From: Pusillimonas sp. T2
GTDB lineage: Bacteria; Pseudomonadota; Gammaproteobacteria; Burkholderiales; Burkholderiaceae_B
Direction of reading: 5' to 3'
Assembly: GCF_002236805.1 (NCBI RefSeq)
Contig: NZ_NIQA01000010.1
Coordinates: 1-64,000 of the forward strand
Length of the DNA: 64,000 nt
The notes under the pieces were generated by a model, which was given only the letters and a program-made list of their open reading frames with translations, searched no databases and was not told the DNA's origin. Position 1 is the stretch's first letter. Every line of letters starts with the position of its first letter. A program made the position numbers and the translations under genes. This document shows positions 8,298 to 17,971 of the stretch, piece after piece.

Positions 8298-9353
8298 TTA
8301 CCTGATGGTATTCACCGCGGTGCCATCATCAAATATCAGCTGGTTTTCGGGCCAGCGCAGTGCACCCAGCTTGAACCTGGACTGACTGACCGGGCGATTG
8401 GCCTTACGGTCTCTCCAACGCGCGCCAACCGAGTAATCGATGCAAAATACCTTTTTTTCATAGCCATACCAGGCCACCGAATGAATATTGCTGAAGAGCT
8501 GTGTGTATCGGGGACTGGCCTGGGTAACTTTTTGCCGATACAAGCGCCAATAATGGCCGATGACGACGTTTTCAGTACCTCGATAGTCATCCCACCAATT
8601 GACGCGATCTGAAAAGCGCCAGCGCCCGCCTGCAAAGAATGGTTTGGCCGCTTTTTTTTCGACGCCTGACGTCAATACCTTAAACGGGTTAACCATTTGC
8701 TGCATGGCTTCGTACTGTGCGATATGTTCAAGCACCGGCGGCGGGGATGTGTCGTCTTCCAGTACTTTTGCCCATCGTTCTTTTTCTTCAAGGTACTGAT
8801 CGTAAAGGCCGCTGTGTTCTGCCGCTTTTTGGGCCTCTTCGTCCCAACGTTTAAATGCTTCGGTAACGTTACCCAAAGGGATGTCTTGAATCGCCTGAAC
8901 GGCAGTTTGTGACCATGCCGCATGAACAATCCGAAGGTTTCTACCCACTAAAACAACGGGTAAGCTGTTCAAGAATGTTCGAACCTCATGTCGCTCTGAT
9001 ACGGGCGTTCGTCTAAAAGGCGCATAGTTCTTTAAATCTTGCTCGTAGCGCTCGTCGAAGAACCAGCCCGACCCATCTTTAATGTCGTCGGTTAATAAGT
9101 TGAGTTCGTGATTTCCCAAAATAGCCTGGGCCTGGTGGTTTTCTACCAGCTCTTGTACGCGCCTGACGACACCATGGCTGTCGGGCCCGCGGTCGACAAG
9201 GTCACCCACAAACACGGGAATGCGGTTCTGCGGGTGGTGGCCACTGGATGAATACCCCAATCGTTCGAGCAGGAGCTCGAGGGCGTCAATTTCGCCGTGA
9301 ATATCACCAATAATGTCTAGGGGGCGGTCGGGAAGTTCGGTCACTAGATTCAT
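8298..9353 (-). CDS. PPP-superfamily metallophosphatase (calcineurin-like)
   Basis: Two-metal phosphoesterase with the full PPP signature: GDIHG (residues 17-21), GDLVDRGPDS (about 48-57) and GNHE (about 80-83), with later metal histidines in IVHAAW and in GHYWR. Length 351 exceeds the roughly 220-280 of PrpA/ApaH-type enzymes because of a central insert of about 100 residues rich in Glu/Lys (around 160-230). The substrate, protein phosphate or a dinucleotide polyphosphate, cannot be told from sequence. It is monocistronic with its own terminator. Confidence 0.8.
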   Translation of the reverse strand: MNLVTELPDRPLDIIGDIHGEIDALELLLERLGYSSSGHHPQNRIPVFVGDLVDRGPDSHGVVRRVQELVENHQAQAILGNHELNLLTDDIKDGSGWFFDERYEQDLKNYAPFRRTPVSERHEVRTFLNSLPVVLVGRNLRIVHAAWSQTAVQAIQDIPLGNVTEAFKRWDEEAQKAAEHSGLYDQYLEEKERWAKVLEDDTSPPPVLEHIAQYEAMQQMVNPFKVLTSGVEKKAAKPFFAGGRWRFSDRVNWWDDYRGTENVVIGHYWRLYRQKVTQASPRYTQLFSNIHSVAWYGYEKKVFCIDYSVGARWRDRKANRPVSQSRFKLGALRWPENQLIFDDGTAVNTIR

Positions 9354-9375
9354 GTGACGCCTTTAGAAAAACAGG

Positions 9376-9825
9376 TTACAGAAATACTTTTTGCAGTAGG
9401 TAGATCAGTTGGTCGTGCTCGTCGGAAGAGAGCGACGCAGGACGGTCAAGGTCGGCGATACCCGCCCGGGCCTTTTCATATCGTTGCTGACCCTGCAGTG
9501 TAAGTGCCAGTATCTGGGAGCGTTTGTCGTTTGGGTTGCGCTGGCGGGTCAGCAGGCCGTCGGCCTGCATGCGGTCAAGTAAAGTCGCCAGATTCGGCGG
9601 TGAAACGTTGATGGCTTCACCCAGACGTTTTTGATTGATGTCCGGGTTGTCGACGATAACGGCTAAAACGGTGAATTCGACAGGACGTAAATGAACCTTT
9701 TTAAGCTGCTTTTTTACTTGTGGGATGATTTTAAGATACGCCTGCAAGCAGTTGTACCCCAACAGACCAAGCAAATAAGATTGGTCTACTGGGGCAGGTT
9801 GGCGCGAGGTTGCCTTGGCCGTCAT
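9376..9825 (-). CDS. MarR-family transcriptional regulator
   Basis: Dimeric winged-helix regulator of 149 residues. The winged helix is seen in INQKRLGEAINVSPPNLATLLDRM (recognition helix) followed by the wing GLLTRQRNPNDKRSQIL. I start at ATG 9825, whose ATGA overlaps the stop of the acyl-CoA dehydrogenase gene; an ATG 20 codons upstream would overlap that gene by more than 60 bases. As the third gene of an enoyl-CoA hydratase/acyl-CoA dehydrogenase operon it probably controls that operon in response to an acyl-CoA or acid, possibly at the palindrome at 12472-12490. Confidence 0.85.
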   Translation of the reverse strand: MTAKATSRQPAPVDQSYLLGLLGYNCLQAYLKIIPQVKKQLKKVHLRPVEFTVLAVIVDNPDINQKRLGEAINVSPPNLATLLDRMQADGLLTRQRNPNDKRSQILALTLQGQQRYEKARAGIADLDRPASLSSDEHDQLIYLLQKVFL

Positions 9826-11624
9826 TGCACAGAAAGTACCGTTTGGTAGTTTTGGTGTTGGCCTGCCTTGGCATTGGCCAGGCATTGCTTAATGACAGTG
9901 ATCAGTTGCTGCGACTCGGGCAAGACAAACGTAAAGTAATACTGCGCCGTCGTCTGCTTTGCCAGATAAAAGTCGGGGTCTTTGTCTTGCAAGGTACGGG
10001 CGACGTTGGCTGCCTTAAGCCAAAGCCATGCAATGGCGCAATGACCAACCAATCGCAACACTTCAGGTGCAATTTGGTGGGGTAGGTCGGGGTAGCTCAG
10101 GCCGGCTTGGCCAATTTCGGGTATTAACGTACGTAGGGTACGTGTTAATGCTAAAAGGGCTGTCGTTGCGCTTGCCAATGATTCGTGCGTTGTTTCGGCA
10201 ATGGTTTGTTCGATATCATCCAGCAACATACCCAGGCGTTTGCCATTGTCGGCCAGTATCTTTCGCATCAACAGATCTATGGCCTGGATTTCGTTGGTAC
10301 CTTCGTAAATCATGGTGATGCGAACATCGCGCATGTACTGTTCGATACCGGTTTCGCAGACGTATCCGTGACCACCATAGACTTGCAGCGCTTGGCTGGC
10401 GCCTGCAAACCCTTGATCGGTCATCAAGGCCTTGATGATCGGCGTCAGTAGTGCCAGCTGCTCGTCGAGCGCTTTGCGTTGGGCTTCATCGGGGTGGTGT
10501 TCGGCGCCATCAAGCAGTAGTGCGCTGTAGTAAGCCAGCATCCGGCAGCCTTCAACCCAGGCGCGTTGCGTCATTAACAAGCGTTGTACCGGCGGATGCA
10601 TGACAATGGGGTCGGCGGCTTCTGTTTTACGATGTTCTGGCCGCATGACGGCCCGCGACTGAAGTCGTTCGTTGGCGTAAATCAATGCATTTTGGTAGGC
10701 CGTTTCGGCAATACCCAGGCCTCCGATACCCACCTGCAGCCGGGCCGAATTCATCATGACAAACATGGCTGCCAAGCCGCGGTGGGGTTCTCCCACCAGC
10801 CAGCCGGTCGCCTCTTCGAACTGCATAGTGCAGGTTGGGCTGCCATGGATGCCCATTTTGTGCTCAAGCCCAGTGCACGTGACGGCGTTATGTTGTCCGG
10901 CGCGGTCGCCATCGGGGAATATCTTTGGCACGACAAACAACGAAATGCCTTTGCTGCCTGCAGGCGCGTCGGGCAACCGGGCAAGTACCAGATGAACGAT
11001 GTTGTCGGTGATGTCTTGGTCGCCGCCAGAGATAAAAATTTTGGTGCCGGTAATTTGGTAGCTGCCGTCGTCGTTGGGTATGGCCTTGGTGCGCAGTAAA
11101 CCCAGGTCGCTCCCGGCATGAGGTTCGGTCAGACACATGGTGGCCAACCATTCGCCGCTGACAATTTTTGGCAGGTATGTGTTTTTGATGTGGTCGCTTG
11201 CATAACGATGAATGCAAGAATAAGCGCCATGCAGCAAACCAGGGAACATCGTCCAGGCCAGGTTTGTGGCATTGAGCATTTCGTACAGGACGCTGTTCAG
11301 GGTGTGTGGCAATCCCTGCCCGCCGTAGTCTGGGTCACACGCGAGTGCGGGCCAGCCAGCTTCACAAAACTGATGATAAGCCTGGGCATAACCTTGAGGC
11401 GTTATGACCCGGCCATTGTCGAGCGCACTGCCTTTAGCATCTGCAGTCGCATTAAGCGGGAACAGGACTTCGCTTGCAAATCGCCCGGCCTCTTCAATGA
11501 CTTGCTGAATTAGCGCATGATCGACGTCTGCAAATTCGGGATATTGTTGCAACACGTCCGCAGCCTGGAACATATCGGCTAGAACAAAATTAATGTCTTT
11601 GAGCGGGGGTTGGTATTGGAACAT
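9822..11624 (-). CDS. Acyl-CoA dehydrogenase, 600-residue DmdC/FadE-like type
   Basis: FAD enzyme that makes the alpha,beta double bond in an acyl-CoA. It has an N-terminal helical domain (from about residue 35), the middle domain motif MCLTEPHAGSDLG (about 163-175), and the C-terminal domain motif QVYGGHGYVCETGIEQYMRDVRITMIYEGTNEIQA (about 395-430), with the catalytic Glu expected in YEGTNEIQ. The extra C-terminal region of about 130 residues and the DxNFVLADMF start are typical of the long type that includes 3-methylmercaptopropionyl-CoA dehydrogenase. It lies 5 bases after the enoyl-CoA hydratase gene and overlaps marR. The chain substrate is not evident. Confidence 0.88.
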   Translation of the reverse strand: MFQYQPPLKDINFVLADMFQAADVLQQYPEFADVDHALIQQVIEEAGRFASEVLFPLNATADAKGSALDNGRVITPQGYAQAYHQFCEAGWPALACDPDYGGQGLPHTLNSVLYEMLNATNLAWTMFPGLLHGAYSCIHRYASDHIKNTYLPKIVSGEWLATMCLTEPHAGSDLGLLRTKAIPNDDGSYQITGTKIFISGGDQDITDNIVHLVLARLPDAPAGSKGISLFVVPKIFPDGDRAGQHNAVTCTGLEHKMGIHGSPTCTMQFEEATGWLVGEPHRGLAAMFVMMNSARLQVGIGGLGIAETAYQNALIYANERLQSRAVMRPEHRKTEAADPIVMHPPVQRLLMTQRAWVEGCRMLAYYSALLLDGAEHHPDEAQRKALDEQLALLTPIIKALMTDQGFAGASQALQVYGGHGYVCETGIEQYMRDVRITMIYEGTNEIQAIDLLMRKILADNGKRLGMLLDDIEQTIAETTHESLASATTALLALTRTLRTLIPEIGQAGLSYPDLPHQIAPEVLRLVGHCAIAWLWLKAANVARTLQDKDPDFYLAKQTTAQYYFTFVLPESQQLITVIKQCLANAKAGQHQNYQTVLSVQ

Positions 11625-11629
11625 GGTGA

Positions 11630-12415
11630 TTAGCTCCGTTGAACTTTGTTCTTTTTCTGGTCAAGAAACTCGGCCAGCAAACGTTGTGTGGCGGGGTCGG
11701 TTTGAGCAACAGCTGCCATCAGCGATTCGGTTGCCATACCGTCTTGAATGGTTTGGTCAGCGATACGGGGCAGCATGTGCATGACGCCGTAATTGGTCAT
11801 GGCGGCGTTGGTTGCAATGCCCTGGGCCAACTCCATGGCCTTTTTAAGCCCTTCGCCTGGTTCAGTCAGGTAGGTCGAAATGCCCAATTGCAGGCCTTCT
11901 TCGGCGCTGAGTACACGGCCTGTGAGCATCAGGTCGGACATGCGGTTGACGCCGATCAGGCGCGAAATACGTACTGAGCCGCCACCCCCGACGAATAACC
12001 CTCGTTTGCCTTCGGGCAAGGCATAAAACGCGGTGTTTTCCGCAACGCGAATATGGGTTGCAGATGCCAGCTCAAGCCCGCCACCGACGACTGCACCATG
12101 CAAGACGGCAATGACGGGAGCGCGTCCGAACTGGATTTTTTCGAAGGCTTCATGCCACATGCGCGAATGTAGGACCGACTGCGGTACGGTGTGTTCGCGA
12201 ACCTCGGACAAGTCGAGCCCTGCGCAAAAGTGGTCGCCTTCGCCGTGCAAAATGATGGCTTTTACTGTGTCGGGCATTGACCCGAAACAATGGTTAAGTT
12301 CGCCGACCAAATCAAGGTTGATGGCATTACGCTTGGCTGGCCGGGTAAGTGTCACCAAGGCAATGGCATCAGTAAATTTGACGGACAACAGTTTGTATTG
12401 GGTAGATTGGGTCAT
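11630..12415 (-). CDS. Enoyl-CoA hydratase/isomerase (crotonase) family protein
   Basis: Crotonase-fold enzyme of 261 residues. The oxyanion-hole segments HFCAGLDLSE (about 60-69) and AVLHGAVVGGGLELASATHIRVA (about 103-125) are visible. The catalytic acid positions differ: PEGKRGLFVGGGGSVRISRLIG has Gly/Gly where classical enoyl-CoA hydratases carry one Glu, so the precise reaction is uncertain. It is the first gene of a three-gene operon with an acyl-CoA dehydrogenase and a MarR regulator, which points to beta-oxidation-like breakdown of a particular acid. Confidence 0.82.
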   Translation of the reverse strand: MTQSTQYKLLSVKFTDAIALVTLTRPAKRNAINLDLVGELNHCFGSMPDTVKAIILHGEGDHFCAGLDLSEVREHTVPQSVLHSRMWHEAFEKIQFGRAPVIAVLHGAVVGGGLELASATHIRVAENTAFYALPEGKRGLFVGGGGSVRISRLIGVNRMSDLMLTGRVLSAEEGLQLGISTYLTEPGEGLKKAMELAQGIATNAAMTNYGVMHMLPRIADQTIQDGMATESLMAAVAQTDPATQRLLAEFLDQKKNKVQRS

Positions 12416-12471
12416 GTTCGGGCTCGCGAATAGGGTAGAAGCAAATATTGTTAATTACTTATAAATCATAA

Positions 12472-12490
12472 TATTTATTCTTTATAAATA
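12472..12490. promoter_or_regulatory. AT-rich inverted repeat upstream of the acyl-CoA operon
   Basis: TATTTAT and ATAAATA face each other across TCTTT in a very AT-rich gap between the divergent crotonase and GGDEF genes. A direct repeat TTATAAAT also occurs at 12459 and 12482. MarR regulators bind palindromes of this size, so it is a candidate operator, but AT-rich gaps give such palindromes by chance. Confidence 0.35.
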
Positions 12491-12580
12491 AAATAGGGGG
12501 AATCCTGCAAGAAATGAACTTGCATTTTTTGCAGGGGCATCATCCAATGAGCTGTCACGACACGTTACGTTTGAGCATCA

Positions 12581-14485
12581 ATGCAAGGCACCCGTCGATC
12601 GCATACCCGCACCTACTTGCGTTTGCGTTATCACTTTCTGGTTTTGCCTTTGCTGGTATTAGCCGGCGGCTTTTTGCTGACCTACGCGTCCTGGTTAGTG
12701 TTCGACCGCGCCCATCAGGCCGAAGTTCGACGTGCTTTTTCTGTTCAGGTAGATCAAACGTTAGGGCAGTTTCAGGCGCGTTTTTTGCAATATCAATCAC
12801 GCCTGGAAGCTATTCGAGCTTTGTTTGCGGCTTCTGATACTGTTGACCGGTTCGAGTTTGTCGAGTTTGTTGACACGCTTAATTTCCAGAAGCAGTCTCC
12901 TGGCATTGTCGCGGTGGGTTATATCGCCTTAAATGCCGATAAAACCAAAGCCAACATTGAATATATCTACCCCGAAACTGAACGGAATTTGGCGATTATT
13001 GGTGTAGATGCTTTTAGCGATCCTAGTCGTGAAACGGCGCTACACGAATCGGCAAAAGCTTCTGTTGCCGTGCTGTCTAATCCAACCCGTTTGCTTCAAT
13101 ACGAAAACAACGGTACGCAAGATGACACCGGGTATCTGCTGTTCATGCCGATCGATGCCGAGTTTGCGTTGTCCAGCACCATCAAGCCGTCAACGTTAAT
13201 GGGTTGGATATACATTGCTTTTCGATTAGACGAGACATTGGCAGCAACATTTGACGGCCAGGGCTTTGAGCTGGCGCTTAACGTGTTTGATGCCACTGAC
13301 ACTAGCGCGCGACAATTGGTGTTTACATCTGACATTGCATCAGAGGCACGTCCCAGCGGTTTTAAGTCTTTGGTGACAACGCGTACCGTAAGCTTGTTGG
13401 GCCGAACCTGGGAGCTGGACATTGCGTCCACCCCGAAATTCCATGATCAGTTTCGTAATTCGTCGGGCGGCTGGGTAATTTTTATTGGCCTGTTGCTGAG
13501 TGCATTTTTGGCAGTGTTGACCTGGCTGGTGGCTGACCGTACCCGAGCATTACGTCAAATTCGTCGCATCAATCATCAGCTTCAGGTTAGCGAACAACGT
13601 TGGAAGTTCGCGCTTGAAGGTGCTGGCGACGGCGTATGGGATCACGATATCGTTGCCGGTAAAAATCATGTGTCGGCTCGTTGGAAAACTTTGCTGGGCT
13701 TTGAGCCTGAAGAAACGACGGAAAGCATCGAGGCATGGGCAAGCCGCATCCATCCCGACGATTACCCCGTGGTCATGAAAACCATGACTGACTACATTAA
13801 AGGTGAGCGTACCGACTATGTTGTTGAACATCGTATGCGCTGTAAAGATGGGTCGTGGAAGTGGGTATTGGAACGCGGGATGATTGTCGAGCGCGACGCC
13901 GTGGGCAACCCTGTTCGCATGGTGGGGACAACCGCAGATATTTCGCGGATGAAAGCGTCTGAAGCCTTAATTTGGCAACAAGCCAATTTTGATGCACTGA
14001 CGGGTTTGCCCAACCGACGGATGTTTTTTGATCGCCTGGAAACCGAGATTGCGCGAGTTAAGCGTTACGGGGGAGTGTTCACTTTATTGTTTATTGACCT
14101 TGATGAATTCAAAGAAATTAACGATGGTTTTGGACACCAGGCCGGCGACGATGTGCTTAAAGGTGTAGGCCGGCGCTTACGTGTGGCCGTACGCACGACC
14201 GACGTTGTCGCGCGGTTAGCCGGCGACGAATTCACGATTATTCTTAGTCAGGTGAACCACAGCCAAGATCTTGAGACCATCGTCAATAAAATACTTGACT
14301 CACTGCAACAGCCCATAAATGTTGGTGACCATGTCTTTACGGTGTCAGCCAGTATCGGCGCTGCTGTTTGCCCTTACGACGGGGTTAGCGCAGACGATTT
14401 GCTTAACAAGGCCGACCGTGCAATGTACTGGGCTAAAGCCAAGGGGAAAAATAGATGGCAGAGTTATTCGATGCCCGTCGCGTAA
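12581..14485 (+). CDS. Membrane CHASE-PAS-GGDEF diguanylate cyclase
   Basis: Predicted to make the second messenger cyclic di-GMP. A transmembrane helix (about residues 18-40) is followed by a periplasmic CHASE-type ligand domain (about 75-290), a second transmembrane helix (about 298-320), a PAS domain with PAC tail (about 340-460) and a GGDEF domain (about 470-630). The active site reads AGDEF, a variant that is active in several known cyclases, and the inhibitory I-site RTTD sits exactly five residues ahead of it. The DLDEFKEINDGFGHQAGD segment carries metal and substrate residues. Its last 31 bases overlap the next gene, a histidine kinase. Confidence 0.88.
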   Translation: MQGTRRSHTRTYLRLRYHFLVLPLLVLAGGFLLTYASWLVFDRAHQAEVRRAFSVQVDQTLGQFQARFLQYQSRLEAIRALFAASDTVDRFEFVEFVDTLNFQKQSPGIVAVGYIALNADKTKANIEYIYPETERNLAIIGVDAFSDPSRETALHESAKASVAVLSNPTRLLQYENNGTQDDTGYLLFMPIDAEFALSSTIKPSTLMGWIYIAFRLDETLAATFDGQGFELALNVFDATDTSARQLVFTSDIASEARPSGFKSLVTTRTVSLLGRTWELDIASTPKFHDQFRNSSGGWVIFIGLLLSAFLAVLTWLVADRTRALRQIRRINHQLQVSEQRWKFALEGAGDGVWDHDIVAGKNHVSARWKTLLGFEPEETTESIEAWASRIHPDDYPVVMKTMTDYIKGERTDYVVEHRMRCKDGSWKWVLERGMIVERDAVGNPVRMVGTTADISRMKASEALIWQQANFDALTGLPNRRMFFDRLETEIARVKRYGGVFTLLFIDLDEFKEINDGFGHQAGDDVLKGVGRRLRVAVRTTDVVARLAGDEFTIILSQVNHSQDLETIVNKILDSLQQPINVGDHVFTVSASIGAAVCPYDGVSADDLLNKADRAMYWAKAKGKNRWQSYSMPVA

Positions 14486-17301
14486 GTCCCGAACGGGCAT
14501 TGATTCTTCTCCAAAATCGGTTGTTTCGCGACGCCGTACGAGGTAAGACCTTGTTTGAGCTTTTAGGCGAGCTCATTGCGTTTGTTGAAAGCGAGTTTCC
14601 ACGGGTACGGGCATCGATACTATTTGTTGATGAAGAAAGTCGACGCTTGGTGCCAGGGTTGTCTCCGCGTCTGTCAGCAGGTTATATCAGTGCGTTGTGC
14701 GCGCTGGGTATTGGCCCCAGTGCGGCGTCGTGTGGCAGTGCGGTATTTATTGGCGACCTTGTTATTGTGGCCGATATCGCAACCGATCCGTTATGGGCCA
14801 ATGTAAGTTACGCTGCCGCCAAAGAAGGGGTTGCAGCGTGCAGTTCCCTCCCGTTTCGTAACAGCGAGGGGGCGGTAATTGGCACCCTGGCGCTACATGC
14901 AGATCATCGTTGTCAGCCGTCTGGTGACGATATATCGATGCTGGATCAATTGGCGGCGTTAGCAGGCTTGCTGGTTGTACATGACCGCAAAATGCAACAC
15001 ACCAAGTTTACCGGGCAAGAAATTAACCATGCGTTTTACGGCGCGGCAACGGGTATTGCAATTACTGATTTGCATGGGCGATTTGTTCAAGTTAACCGGG
15101 CCTATTGCGAAATGTTGGGTTATACCGAGCAAGAGTTGTTGCCGCTCGATTACACGGCTGTTACTCACGTTGAAGACCGTCATAAAACCGATGACGAGAT
15201 TCAACTGCTGTTGCGAGGTCTGAAACGTAATACCGTCGTCGACAAACGGTATACGCACAAAGATGGGCACACTATTTGGGCGCGGGTCAGCGTATCGGTG
15301 CAGCACGATGCCCGGGGACGGCCTACCGGGCTGATTGGCATTGCTGAAGACTTTACCGAAATTAAACTGGCGCAAGCGCAACGCGAAGAGGCTGAAAAGT
15401 CGATGTTAAACTTTTTGGCTAATTTGCCCGGCATGGTTTATCGCTGTCGTAACGACGACCACTGGACGATGCTGTACGTTAGCCAGTCGGTAAAAGCGTT
15501 AACGGGTTACGACGCCGACGATCTTTTGCTTAACCGTCGTTTACCTTATGCGCAGGTCATTCATCCAGATGACATTGCGTATGTTGCGCTGCGTATTTCA
15601 GAAGCGGTCCGCTTAAATGGCAGTTTTCATGTCAACTACCGTATTCGTCGTGCCGATGGGCAAATTGCTTGGGTGTGGGAACAAGGCCGGGTTGTACTTG
15701 ATGAAGCTGGCGAAGTCGCCTTTCTCGAGGGTTACATTACCGACATTACGGCACGTAAAGTGGCTGAAGCGGCGCTTGCCGACAGCCAGCGCCAGGCCGA
15801 AGCATTGTTGAACGCTGTTGCTGAGGGTATTAACGGTGTCGACCATCGTGGCAACGTTGTGTATGTGAACAGGGCGGCTTTACAGGCGTTTGGTTATACC
15901 GAGCCCGAAATGCTGGGCAAAGACAGTCATGCGCTGGTGCATCATCATAAAAAAAATGCGCAACCTTACGCGTTTACCGATTGCGCGGTTTATAAAACAT
16001 TGCAAGATGGCAGGGTGCGGCGTGTCAGCGACGAAGTGTTTTTTCGTAAAGACGGCTCGTCTTTTCCGGTTGAATATATGGTGTCGCCAGTCTTTAACGA
16101 GTCTGACGAAATATGCGGCGCCGTTATAAGCTTTAGCGATATTTCAGAGCGTCTGGCACTTGAAGATCAATTACGTCGTGCGCAGCGGCTGGATTCCCTG
16201 GGCCAGCTTACTGGCGGTGTCGCACACGACTTTAATAATTTACTGACCGTGATTATGGGCAATGCCGAGTTGCTTGAGTCGCACCTATCGGTGCAAGACC
16301 CCATGAGGAAAGTTGCGGGTATGGTCGTTAACGCGGCGCAGCGCGGTGCAGAGCTTACCCGCGCCTTATTGGCGTTTTCGCGTAAACAGCCCCTTAAGCC
16401 CACGGTAGTGTCAGTAAACGACTTACTCGAAAAAAATCGAAGTTTTATCAAGAGCGCGATGGGTGCGCACATTGCCCTGAGCATTATCGAGAATCCAGAC
16501 CTCTGGTCGGCCAATATCGACGTGCATCAGCTTGAAAACGCCTTATTGAATTTGGCTATTAATGCACGCGACGCGATGCGTGCCGGCGGGCAACTTACCT
16601 TGCATACCAGTAATGTGCATTTCGCGGCCGATCAGGCGCTGCAACGTCATATGGCTGCGGGTAACTATGTGGCGGTGTCGGTGACTGATACGGGCTCAGG
16701 TATAGAACCCGCGATACTCGATCGTGTGTTCGAGCCGTTTTTTACCACTAAAGACCAGGGTAAAGGTACGGGCCTGGGTCTGGCCATGGTGTATGGTTTT
16801 GTGCGGCAGTCGGGTGGGCATGTCGAGATCGATTCTGAACCCGGGCGCGGCACGACGATCAGACTGTATTTGCCGGCCGTCACAACGACAGCGCTATTGA
16901 CTGAAGCCGTTGCAGCGACGCAAGTAAAAGGGGGGGGCGAGCGGATTTTGCTGGTTGAAGATGACCCGTTGGTGCGGCTGTATGCAGTGACGCTTTTGTC
17001 GGGTCTGGGTTACGACGTTATCGAGTACCCCAATGGCGCCGATGCGATTGCCGCCGTGGCGAGCGGCAAAACTTTTGACTTACTATTTACCGACATGGTG
17101 ATGCCGGGCGACATTAACGGCAAGCAATTGGCAGACCAAGTGCTTGCTATATGCCCGACGGCGAAAGTGTTGTTTACGTCGGGCTATAGCGAAAACCACT
17201 TGATGGATGGCAAGCAATTGGCGCAAGGCATACAGTTACTTACCAAGCCTTACCGAAAAGACGAGCTAGCATCAAGAGTACGGCAAATTCTTGACCAATA
17301 A
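14455..17301 (+). CDS. Cytoplasmic hybrid histidine kinase (GAF, three PAS, HisKA, HATPase, receiver)
   Basis: Large 948-residue sensor without membrane segments. In order: a GAF domain (about 15-180) with conserved Cys in AASCGSA, PAS domains at about 195-315, 320-440 and 450-565, the phospho-acceptor helix GGVAHDFNNLLTVIMGN (His about 582), an ATPase domain with N box NLAINARDAM, DTGSGI and GKGTGLGLAMVYGFV, and a C-terminal receiver with the acidic pair in VEDD and phospho-Asp in TDMVMPG. The start is well supported by AAGGGGA before ATG 14455 even though it overlaps the cyclase gene by 31 bases. The coupling suggests both proteins belong to one signalling pathway. Confidence 0.9.
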   Translation: MAELFDARRVSPERALILLQNRLFRDAVRGKTLFELLGELIAFVESEFPRVRASILFVDEESRRLVPGLSPRLSAGYISALCALGIGPSAASCGSAVFIGDLVIVADIATDPLWANVSYAAAKEGVAACSSLPFRNSEGAVIGTLALHADHRCQPSGDDISMLDQLAALAGLLVVHDRKMQHTKFTGQEINHAFYGAATGIAITDLHGRFVQVNRAYCEMLGYTEQELLPLDYTAVTHVEDRHKTDDEIQLLLRGLKRNTVVDKRYTHKDGHTIWARVSVSVQHDARGRPTGLIGIAEDFTEIKLAQAQREEAEKSMLNFLANLPGMVYRCRNDDHWTMLYVSQSVKALTGYDADDLLLNRRLPYAQVIHPDDIAYVALRISEAVRLNGSFHVNYRIRRADGQIAWVWEQGRVVLDEAGEVAFLEGYITDITARKVAEAALADSQRQAEALLNAVAEGINGVDHRGNVVYVNRAALQAFGYTEPEMLGKDSHALVHHHKKNAQPYAFTDCAVYKTLQDGRVRRVSDEVFFRKDGSSFPVEYMVSPVFNESDEICGAVISFSDISERLALEDQLRRAQRLDSLGQLTGGVAHDFNNLLTVIMGNAELLESHLSVQDPMRKVAGMVVNAAQRGAELTRALLAFSRKQPLKPTVVSVNDLLEKNRSFIKSAMGAHIALSIIENPDLWSANIDVHQLENALLNLAINARDAMRAGGQLTLHTSNVHFAADQALQRHMAAGNYVAVSVTDTGSGIEPAILDRVFEPFFTTKDQGKGTGLGLAMVYGFVRQSGGHVEIDSEPGRGTTIRLYLPAVTTTALLTEAVAATQVKGGGERILLVEDDPLVRLYAVTLLSGLGYDVIEYPNGADAIAAVASGKTFDLLFTDMVMPGDINGKQLADQVLAICPTAKVLFTSGYSENHLMDGKQLAQGIQLLTKPYRKDELASRVRQILDQ

Positions 17302-17311
17302 TTGTGCGTAG

Positions 17312-17872
17312 TTAACGGTTATTGGATATTGCCTTCGCCTTGGGGAAAAGCATTAAGGCTATTTTTAATGCATACATCACAATAACGGCGCCAGCGATAT
17401 CTCCTGTTGCCATGGCAACAAAACTTTTCAAAGAGATGCTGTTTGTTTCGCTAAACAAGTACCAAGAATGATGAAAAATTGCATTCAGCATCCCAAAGGC
17501 TCCGCATAACACCAACAACTTTTGGGGCGAAAGGTTATGCAGCGATGGTAAAAGACCGAAGTAGCGTCGTGCTGAAAGATAGATCAAATAGGGCGACAGC
17601 GCCGACAAGACGCTAACAGTGAGCCCATAAACAAACTGTTCTGGATACACAAATTGTGTGGCAATAAGGAACGACGCGGCCCACAGCCCCAGTGTGCCCC
17701 AAAAGCCAAATAAAAGCGTGCATAACAGCCGTATGCCGGCAGGTAAGAAGATCCAATTTACCCCGGTGATTTCTTCTAGCCCGAGGAATGCCCAATAATT
17801 GATAAACCATGTGAGTCCGTACAGGCTGGCGGATGTCAGGGCCATGGCCGTGTGTAATACTATTTGTGACAT
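17312..17872 (-). CDS. Multi-pass membrane protein, MASE1-like, unknown function
   Basis: A 186-residue hydrophobic protein with about five membrane segments (near residues 7-30, 40-60, 63-85, 120-140 and 150-175). The NWIFLPAGIRLL segment recalls the pattern of MASE1-type sensory membrane domains, but no output domain is attached. It ends 10 bases from the convergent hybrid kinase gene. Its role is unknown; being next to signalling genes is the only clue. Confidence 0.6.
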   Translation of the reverse strand: MSQIVLHTAMALTSASLYGLTWFINYWAFLGLEEITGVNWIFLPAGIRLLCTLLFGFWGTLGLWAASFLIATQFVYPEQFVYGLTVSVLSALSPYLIYLSARRYFGLLPSLHNLSPQKLLVLCGAFGMLNAIFHHSWYLFSETNSISLKSFVAMATGDIAGAVIVMYALKIALMLFPKAKAISNNR

Positions 17873-17971
17873 TTGCCTTGTTGTCCTACAAAACCGGCAC
17901 TGTTAATATCAAGAACAGTTATGCAAGGTTTTGCTTAATTACTTCAGTTTATTAACCGTACGGTTTCAGCC

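Noticed and set aside
10584-11099. Rightward 171-codon frame opposite the acyl-CoA dehydrogenase gene
   Set aside because: Shadow of a gene with full family motifs; no ribosome site or domain seen.
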